8,603 nt of DNA from Candidatus Bathyarchaeota archaeon (GTDB lineage: Archaea > Thermoproteota > Bathyarchaeia > Bathyarchaeales > Bathyarchaeaceae): positions 1-8,603 of the forward strand of contig JAGLRI010000047.1 of the NCBI GenBank assembly GCA_023136395.1, written 5' to 3'. This document shows, piece after piece, positions 5,082 to 8,603 of the stretch (its first letter is position 1; each line of letters begins with the position of its first letter). A program made the translations under genes and the position numbers. The notes beneath the pieces are model-generated. The model worked only from the letters and a program-made list of their open reading frames with translations. It was not told the DNA's origin and ran no database searches.

Positions 5082-5359
5082 CCACCGGAGACACAAACGA
5101 CAAAACAATAGAATATCTAGATTTATTGACTGCCACTCTAACGCAACATGAAAAAACCTTAGATAACTTAATTGAAAAGCTAGAAAAAGCATCCAAAAAC
5201 TTGATGACAATAAATCAACAAACAGGGGAAGCACCTATTATCAGCAAAGAAGCTCCCGAGGTCTTCACTTACACAAAAATTGAGATACCATACAATCGCC
5301 CCGTCGAAGAACTTACTCAAATACTAGAAGCATTAACAAAATCGAAAACACGCCAGTAA
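5078..5359 (+). CDS. Small LD/HE/LD-module helical protein
   Basis: This 93-residue protein starts at ATG 5078, overlapping the previous stop as ATGA, with AAGGAGG 10 nt upstream. Residues 11-45 form an amphipathic helix with L14-D15, L21, H24-E25 and L28-D29. These positions match the 213-residue minus-strand protein exactly and the 151-residue one after a shift of two. Unlike them it has no sizeable second domain: only a short linker (QQTGEAPIISKEAPEVF) and a final helix (PVEELTQILEALTKSKTRQ). It could be the partner of the winged-helix protein just upstream, with the two together equal to the single fused protein at 2166-2621. That is an inference from gene order and the shared module. The family is not known to me. 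Confidence 0.78.
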   Translation: MTTGDTNDKTIEYLDLLTATLTQHEKTLDNLIEKLEKASKNLMTINQQTGEAPIISKEAPEVFTYTKIEIPYNRPVEELTQILEALTKSKTRQ

Positions 5360-5362
5360 AAA

Positions 5363-5385
5363 ACAAGATCAAAAATAGTTCTTGT
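5363..5385 (+). terminator. Weak hairpin after the operon
   Basis: ACAAGA (5363-5368) pairs with TCTTGT (5380-5385) across an 11-base loop, four bases after the stop at 5359. No long T run follows closely, so the terminator role is tentative. The rest of the gap to 5490 shows no gene, only another 6-bp stem near 5430-5456 (TTCTAT/ATAGAA). Confidence 0.25.
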
Positions 5386-5490
5386 ATGCCACGCATATCA
5401 AAAAAGCCTATTTAATTCATTTACAACCTTTCTATTCTACATTTATCGATAGAATTTATTGCTGAAATAAACGGAGAATGTTCTTATTCT

Positions 5491-5817
5491 TCATTTTTTC
5501 TTTAATAATTTCTGAATTACTTTATTCTGTTGAATAATAATTTTATTTTGTTCAAAAATTGCCTTCAGCAAATTGTTTGTCACTTTTTTCATAGAGGGCA
5601 ACTCCTTCCCATCATCACCAAAAATAGCTAGAATTTTATTTTCTCCTTTAGGCTCATTAGGAGATTCTTGAGACTTATTTTTTTTTGCCTCATTGAGCAA
5701 TTTAAGTTCGAAAAAACCAAACTCTTTAGCCTTTAAACCACAGGTAGGGCACTTGTCTCCTTCATTCAATGAACTATTATTTGGACATTTCTCTTTAGGA
5801 CAACACCAAGCGCACAA
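5491..5817 (-). CDS. Zinc-ribbon protein with C-terminal coiled coil, divergent from ftsZ
   Basis: From the TTG at 5817 the product is 108 residues and opens directly with Cys-rich sequence: CAWCCPKEKC (2-11), then CPTCG (23-27). That gives two or more Cys pairs able to form one zinc ribbon. A linker with a Lys/Asn/Ser-rich part (KKNKSQESPNEPKGENK) follows. The C terminus (about 78-108) is a helix with the repeating phrase EQNKIIIQQNKVIQKLLKKK, a probable coiled coil. I prefer this start because GGCGG lies 7 nt upstream. A TTG at 5856 would add 13 mostly hydrophobic residues but has no ribosome site. The gene is divergent from ftsZ across about 160 bases containing an inverted repeat, so the two may share regulation. 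Function is unknown; a zinc-bridged oligomer or nucleic-acid-binding factor are options. Confidence 0.75.
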   Translation of the reverse strand: MCAWCCPKEKCPNNSSLNEGDKCPTCGLKAKEFGFFELKLLNEAKKNKSQESPNEPKGENKILAIFGDDGKELPSMKKVTNNLLKAIFEQNKIIIQQNKVIQKLLKKK

Positions 5818-5876
5818 AAATGACCCGCCTATACTTGTTATAACACACAAAACCAAAACTCGATATTTACTTTATT

Positions 5877-5948
5877 AACCAAAAGTACAGATTTGAGATT
5901 CATGTTACGTACCTACTTTTTTGGTTCATAACTCTTTTAATTATAAAC
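5877..5948 (+). promoter_or_regulatory. ftsZ promoter region with inverted repeat and GTTCATAA element
   Basis: AACCAAAAGTA (5877-5887) and TACTTTTTTGGTT (5914-5926) are inverted arms, the right arm with two extra T residues. The right arm runs into GTTCATAA (5924-5931), followed by CTCTTTTAATTATAAAC. Either TTTTAAT or TTATAAAC may serve as TATA. The first puts the start near 5963, sparing the AAAGGTGATC ribosome site at 5964-5973; the second would cut into it. On the opposite strand AT-rich boxes at 5862-5879 could serve the zinc-ribbon gene. Confidence 0.5.
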
Positions 5949-5978
5949 CTTATTTTTATGTTTAAAGGTGATCCGTAA

Positions 5979-7025
5979 TTGACTATTCTTGAACAGGATT
6001 ATGAACCCCAGGAAATGGAACAAGATAAAATACACGAATTTGCGCGTCTAGCAAAACCAACCGTCTCTGTGATCGGTCTTGGTGGAGCTGGAAGCAACAT
6101 AGTATCCTGGATAAAAGAGAGGGGAATGGTCGGAGGTCGACTTCTAGCACTGAACACTGACGCGAACCACTTAGAGATCAGCAAAGCAGATAAAAGAATC
6201 TTAATTGGCGAACGTGCAACTGGAGGACTCGGTTGTGGTGGTTACCCAGAGAAAGGTGAACAAGCACTTAAAGAGAGCATTAATGAAGTAAAACAAGAAT
6301 TAACTGGAGCAAGCATTGTTTTCATCGTTGCAGGTCTCGGTGGAGGTACTGGAACAGGGGCTTCCTACGCGTTAGCTGAAGCACTTAAGGGCTCCGGACG
6401 CTTAGTCATCGGGGTTGTCACTGTACCCTTTGCAGTTGAAAGGGTTCGACTGGATACTGCTAGAAAAGGTATTAGACGACTCAAAGATGCTTGTGACACT
6501 GTTGTCGTAATAGACAACAACAAACTAGTTAAAGTTGCAGGAGACCTAGCTTTCGCACAAGCGTTAGGAGTAGCAAATGAGTTGGTTGGCGTTTTCGTGA
6601 AGGACATTACAGAAACTATAACCACTGCAAGCTTGATTAACCTAGACTACATGGACCTCAGAACAATTATGGAAAAGCAAGGGATTGCTGCAATTGGTGC
6701 TGGTTGGGGACAAGGAGAAGACAGAATAGAGAAAGCCGTTAGAATTGCATTGGAAGGACAACTATTAGATATAAACGATCTTACCAAGGCATACGGTGTA
6801 TTAATACACGCTTCAGGTGGATCGGATATGACCCTAGGAGAAGTCTACAGAGCCGGGGAGCTAGTAATGCGCGCAGTTTCACCGAAGACAAAAATTGTTT
6901 GGGGTGCAAAGGTTAATCCAACATTAGAAGGAAAAGCTCACGTCTTTGTTTGCCTTACAGGAATAGAAAGTAATTTCCTAGCCCAAACCCCAAAGCGTAA
7001 ATTTGGTCGATTAAAAATCTTTTAA
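5979..7025 (+). CDS. ftsZ: Cell-division GTPase FtsZ
   Basis: This 348-residue protein is a full FtsZ. The GTP site is intact: GLGGAGSN (33-40), NTDA (59-62), TGGLGCGGYPEKG (81-93, Cys and Tyr where bacteria mostly have Ala and Asn), tubulin signature GGGTGTG (121-127), PFAVER (150-155) and DNNKL (179-183). The synergy loop N221-L-D223-Y-M-D226 keeps both catalytic Asp residues, so polymer-driven GTP hydrolysis is expected. GQGEDR and the C-terminal activation domain follow, ending at a basic KRKFGRLKIF. There is a 28-residue N-terminal extension and almost no linker or conserved C-terminal peptide, so anchoring to SepF-like partners must use another site or a very short tail. The TTG start (5979) follows AAAGGTGATC by 5 nt. 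Archaeal FtsZ forms the division ring; one copy is seen here, and FtsZ1 versus FtsZ2 cannot be settled by eye. Confidence 0.96.
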   Translation: MTILEQDYEPQEMEQDKIHEFARLAKPTVSVIGLGGAGSNIVSWIKERGMVGGRLLALNTDANHLEISKADKRILIGERATGGLGCGGYPEKGEQALKESINEVKQELTGASIVFIVAGLGGGTGTGASYALAEALKGSGRLVIGVVTVPFAVERVRLDTARKGIRRLKDACDTVVVIDNNKLVKVAGDLAFAQALGVANELVGVFVKDITETITTASLINLDYMDLRTIMEKQGIAAIGAGWGQGEDRIEKAVRIALEGQLLDINDLTKAYGVLIHASGGSDMTLGEVYRAGELVMRAVSPKTKIVWGAKVNPTLEGKAHVFVCLTGIESNFLAQTPKRKFGRLKIF

Positions 7026-7047
7026 TCTCCATTCCGTAATCCCTCTC

Positions 7048-7083
7048 TCTTTTTCTTTTTTTTAATTTAAAGTGTAAAAAAGA
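7048..7083. terminator. Bidirectional poly-T terminators after ftsZ
   Basis: A pyrimidine-rich run, TCTTTTTCTTTTTTTTAATTT (about 7048-7068), 25 bases after the ftsZ stop is a typical archaeal poly-U terminator. The A6 run at 7076-7081 reads as T6 on the minus strand and would serve the convergent small gene ending at 7095. Confidence 0.6.
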
Positions 7084-7094
7084 GTTTTTTTATT

Positions 7095-7217
7095 TTATTC
7101 GCTCAAGATCTTTTCCAATCTAATAATTGCCGGAAGAAAATCGCATCCACTTTTCTTTGTACATCTACGTTCCTGCGTAAAGTGTGAACAACTTTTACAG
7201 GACCATATTTTTACCAT
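7095..7217 (-). CDS. Putative 40-residue zinc-binding protein
   Basis: From ATG 7217 the product is 40 residues with four Cys spaced C-x2-C-x8-C-x5-C (CKSCSHFTQERRC, then KKSGC), followed by a helix (LPAIIRLEKILSE). A longer frame from 7328 adds 37 residues without recognisable features, and its upstream part is probably non-coding. The regular Cys spacing, basic loop and helix look like a tiny metal-bound domain, perhaps binding nucleic acid or protein. The ribosome site is weak (GTGGA about 5 nt upstream). It is convergent with ftsZ, with a poly-T run between. Evidence is the Cys pattern alone, so it may not be real. Confidence 0.45.
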   Translation of the reverse strand: MVKIWSCKSCSHFTQERRCTKKSGCDFLPAIIRLEKILSE

Positions 7218-7283
7218 AAAATCCACTATCAACGTAAAGTAATTGAACTTTAATTCAAATCCACCATTTATTAATGGGTATGA

Positions 7284-7460
7284 AAGAGTGTTTCTAAAAC
7301 AAAATATGAATTTGAGATTGCAAAACAAATCGGGGAGACACTAAAATATTCTACTTCAAACGCTTTAACAGAATACCCGAAAGATAACAAACATCCACTA
7401 AGACGTGACTTCGATCAAGTGTTTCCTTCAAACATTATAGATCCGTCGTATGTAACCTAA
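7284..7460 (+). pseudogene. Start-less open frame, possible gene remnant
   Basis: A frame open for 58 codons from just after TGA 7281-7283 to TAA 7458-7460 encodes soluble, protein-like sequence such as FEIAKQIGETLKY, then SNALTEYPKDNKHPLRRDFD and QVFPSNIIDPSYVT. No ATG or TTG lies in frame, and the only GTG is near the end. A nearby ATG (7277 or 7306) is in another frame, so a frameshift or lost 5' end would explain it. An ATT start or chance are alternatives. It overlaps no accepted gene and stops immediately before a promoter. Confidence 0.25.
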
Positions 7461-7487
7461 GTTCATAATCTCTTTATGTTATAAATA
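7461..7487 (+). promoter_or_regulatory. GTTCATAA element plus TATA-like box
   Basis: GTTCATAA (7461-7468) is followed by TCTC, then TTTATGTTATAAAT. This parallels the ftsZ promoter, GTTCATAA-CTC-TTTTAATTATAAAC, almost base for base with a one-base gap. TTTATG as the TATA element puts the start near 7500, just before the GAGGAG ribosome site of the 7515 gene. Confidence 0.5.
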
Positions 7488-7514
7488 ATTGAAAAATTGA
7501 AGAGGAGTTAAACA

Positions 7515-7643
7515 ATGACAGAAACTGGTGTTGTAGTTTTGTATTTCAGTGCTACAATAATTCTTTTCATGACATTTGATGTGTTCAGTAAATTTCTCAA
7601 AAACAAAGCTCCTTCCCAAAATGAAAGAGACTCAACAGAATAA
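7515..7643 (+). CDS. 42-residue single-pass membrane protein
   Basis: ATG 7515 follows GAGGAG (7502-7507) by 7 nt, a strong ribosome site, and opens a 42-residue frame. Residues 5-21 (GVVVLYFSATIILFMTF) form one membrane helix. A basic segment (SKFLKNK) and a polar charged end (APSQNERDSTE) follow, so the C terminus is probably cytosolic. It has its own promoter resembling that of ftsZ. I do not recognise a family; small membrane peptides of this kind often bind and tune larger membrane complexes. The ribosome site, promoter and clean helix make coding likely despite the size. Confidence 0.7.
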   Translation: MTETGVVVLYFSATIILFMTFDVFSKFLKNKAPSQNERDSTE

Positions 7644-7727
7644 TCTCTTTACATAGCCTTTTAAACTCAATTAATAAGGTGAGCTAATTTTTATACTATT
7701 TAAAACATATGTGTATCGTTAATAAAA

Positions 7728-7738
7728 TTTATATAAAA
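7728..7738 (+). promoter_or_regulatory. TATA box TTTATATAAAA
   Basis: TTTATATAAAA gives an expected start near 7757-7758, just before the AGGAG ribosome site at 7758-7762. It excludes the ATG at 7738 as a start, since that codon lies in the TATA box, and supports ATG 7771. Confidence 0.55.
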
Positions 7739-7770
7739 TGTGTATCTATCTTTTTTTAGGAGACCTAATT

Positions 7771-8454
7771 ATGACTTTACAAGAGGAAATAACTATTGCT
7801 GCTCGGAATGTTGCTCAAGAACAACGTAAATCTAGAATTAGGATGCCACGAGGAATTGGCGGGTTTGGGAATCAGTTGATTTATGAATTTATTAAATGGC
7901 TCTTTTTTTGCTTAGGGGTCGTCGGTGTTATCGTCTCGAATCGGTTTGTAAGTTGGGCCAAGAACATAAACATCTTAAGTTTTTTTTCGTACGAGATATT
8001 CGGTCTTCCTTTTGCAACCTTATTTTTTGTTGGAGTCCTGATCTTGGCTTGTATCTTGGCAACTCTTCAGAAACGTGCAGAGATTGCTAGTAGAACGCGA
8101 GCAGATGAAGCTGCAAGTCTACTCTCCGAACTAGCGGTGGACTTGGGTAAAGGACCAAAAACTGTATATGTGGGCGAAAAGGTTCTGGCTGAATTGGATG
8201 AAATTAAAAAACTTCTTTCAGAATCATTAGTAGACTTAGAAAAAATGATAACAAAACCATCTCAACAAGACTTTAGCCTCACAAAGATTAAGGGAATTGG
8301 ACCAAAAACTATTGAACTTCTTAAAACAATCGGTATAACCTCAATATCTGATTTATCAAAAGTGGCTCCAGAAGATTTAGCTGATAAAACTGGTATTTCC
8401 ACTAAAATTATCTCAAAGTGGCTCGAAGATGCAAAATCATCCAGCAACTTATAG
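7771..8454 (+). CDS. Membrane-anchored helix-hairpin-helix protein
   Basis: ATG 7771 follows AGGAG by 8 nt and gives 227 residues. Residues 1-30 are a polar, basic cytosolic start. Two membrane helices follow at about 36-56 (FIKWLFFCLGVVGVIV) and 77-99 (FGLPFATLFFVGVLILACIL), with a short outside loop. Residues about 100-165 are helical and charged, possibly coiled coil (LDEIKKLLSESLVDLEKMI). The C terminus, about 173-222, is a helix-hairpin-helix domain: IKGIGPKTIELLKTIGI, then SISDLSKVAPEDLADKTGIS and KIISKWLEDA. The GIGPKT hairpin is the standard backbone contact to DNA in HhH_5-like modules of topoisomerases, ligases and repair proteins. The product is therefore likely a membrane-tethered DNA-binding protein; HhH domains can also mediate protein contacts. 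A role in nucleoid attachment, or in DNA uptake as with ComEA, is inference. It stands alone downstream of the 42-residue membrane peptide. Confidence 0.85.
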   Translation: MTLQEEITIAARNVAQEQRKSRIRMPRGIGGFGNQLIYEFIKWLFFCLGVVGVIVSNRFVSWAKNINILSFFSYEIFGLPFATLFFVGVLILACILATLQKRAEIASRTRADEAASLLSELAVDLGKGPKTVYVGEKVLAELDEIKKLLSESLVDLEKMITKPSQQDFSLTKIKGIGPKTIELLKTIGITSISDLSKVAPEDLADKTGISTKIISKWLEDAKSSSNL

Positions 8455-8603
8455 AAAATTAAAATTAGAAACTAGAAACAATAATTTTAATTACAGTAAA
8501 ATAGTTGTAAAAAGACGTTTAAGAGTTTAAAAAGGGGGAGGGTTTAGACGTCAACCAGTTTCTTGAGGATCTTCATTTTTCCTAGCTAGCTAGTTTCGCT
8601 CTT
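8455..8603. other. 3' flank, no identifiable gene; possible minus-strand terminator
   Basis: No gene can be supported here. The purine-rich GAGTTTAAAAAGGGGGAGGG (8524-8543) reads on the minus strand as a C-rich stretch followed by T5, a plausible end for a gene entering from beyond the window. The last 22 bases on the minus strand run into (CTAG)3 (8582-8593), which stops all three frames on both strands. Any such gene therefore ends within 22 bases of the window edge and cannot be identified. Confidence 0.35.

Noticed and set aside
6365..6625. Minus-strand frame inside ftsZ
   Set aside because: A Ser/Thr/Ala-rich shadow of ftsZ codons, with no independent signals.
7738..7770. Upstream ATG for the helix-hairpin-helix gene
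   Set aside because: The codon overlaps the TATA box and lacks a ribosome site, whereas ATG 7771 has AGGAG at 8 nt.
1..8603. tRNA, rRNA, transposase or integrase genes
   Set aside because: I looked for cloverleaf arms, CCA-type ends, DDE/tyrosine-recombinase motifs and terminal inverted repeats and saw none.

Overview
The window reads as AT-rich archaeal chromosome. It opens with the C-terminal end of a group II chaperonin (thermosome, GGM-rich tail), carries one complete FtsZ, and is otherwise filled with small winged-helix regulators and proteins of unknown family. TTG start codons with Shine-Dalgarno sites, TATA boxes about 25 nt upstream of inferred start sites, and poly-T 3' ends all fit archaea. 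A mesophilic or moderately thermophilic lineage with FtsZ, such as Bathyarchaeia or another TACK-related group, is my best guess; that placement is inference from gene style, not proof.

Layout. 1-501: thermosome tail, convergent with a small three-helix membrane protein resembling DUF5658. 587-1428: two divergent paralogous ArnR1-like winged-helix genes separated by two 48-bp direct repeats 90 bp apart. 1394-2621: two minus-strand genes that share an N-terminal helical module (LD-x5-L-x2-HE-x2-LD) but have different C-terminal halves, one a winged helix. 2622-3302: a regulatory region with a perfect 16-bp palindrome, then a possible SecB-like protein. 3500-5359: a four-gene operon of a secreted, sequon-rich, TasA/archaeal-bundling-pilin-like protein, a helical cytosolic protein, a coiled-coil winged-helix protein and a third LD/HE/LD-module protein. 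5491-5817: a minus-strand zinc-ribbon protein, divergent from ftsZ (5979-7025). 7095-8454: a 40-residue putative zinc protein, a start-less open frame, a 42-residue membrane peptide and a two-helix membrane protein ending in a helix-hairpin-helix DNA-binding domain. The last 150 bases hold no identifiable gene.

How the genes may work together. The promoter of the winged-helix gene at 1135 and the promoter of the pilin-like operon at 3500 both carry a CTGTT/AACAG dyad between the TATA box and the inferred transcription start, where a bound protein would block polymerase. This suggests that one of the small winged-helix proteins represses itself and the surface-fibre operon. A second shared element, GTTCATAA followed 3-4 nt later by a T/A-rich box, lies upstream of the SecB-like gene, ftsZ and the 42-residue membrane peptide, hinting that these three are co-regulated. 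The membrane-anchored helix-hairpin-helix protein near ftsZ could link DNA to the membrane. All of these links are hypotheses drawn from sequence layout.
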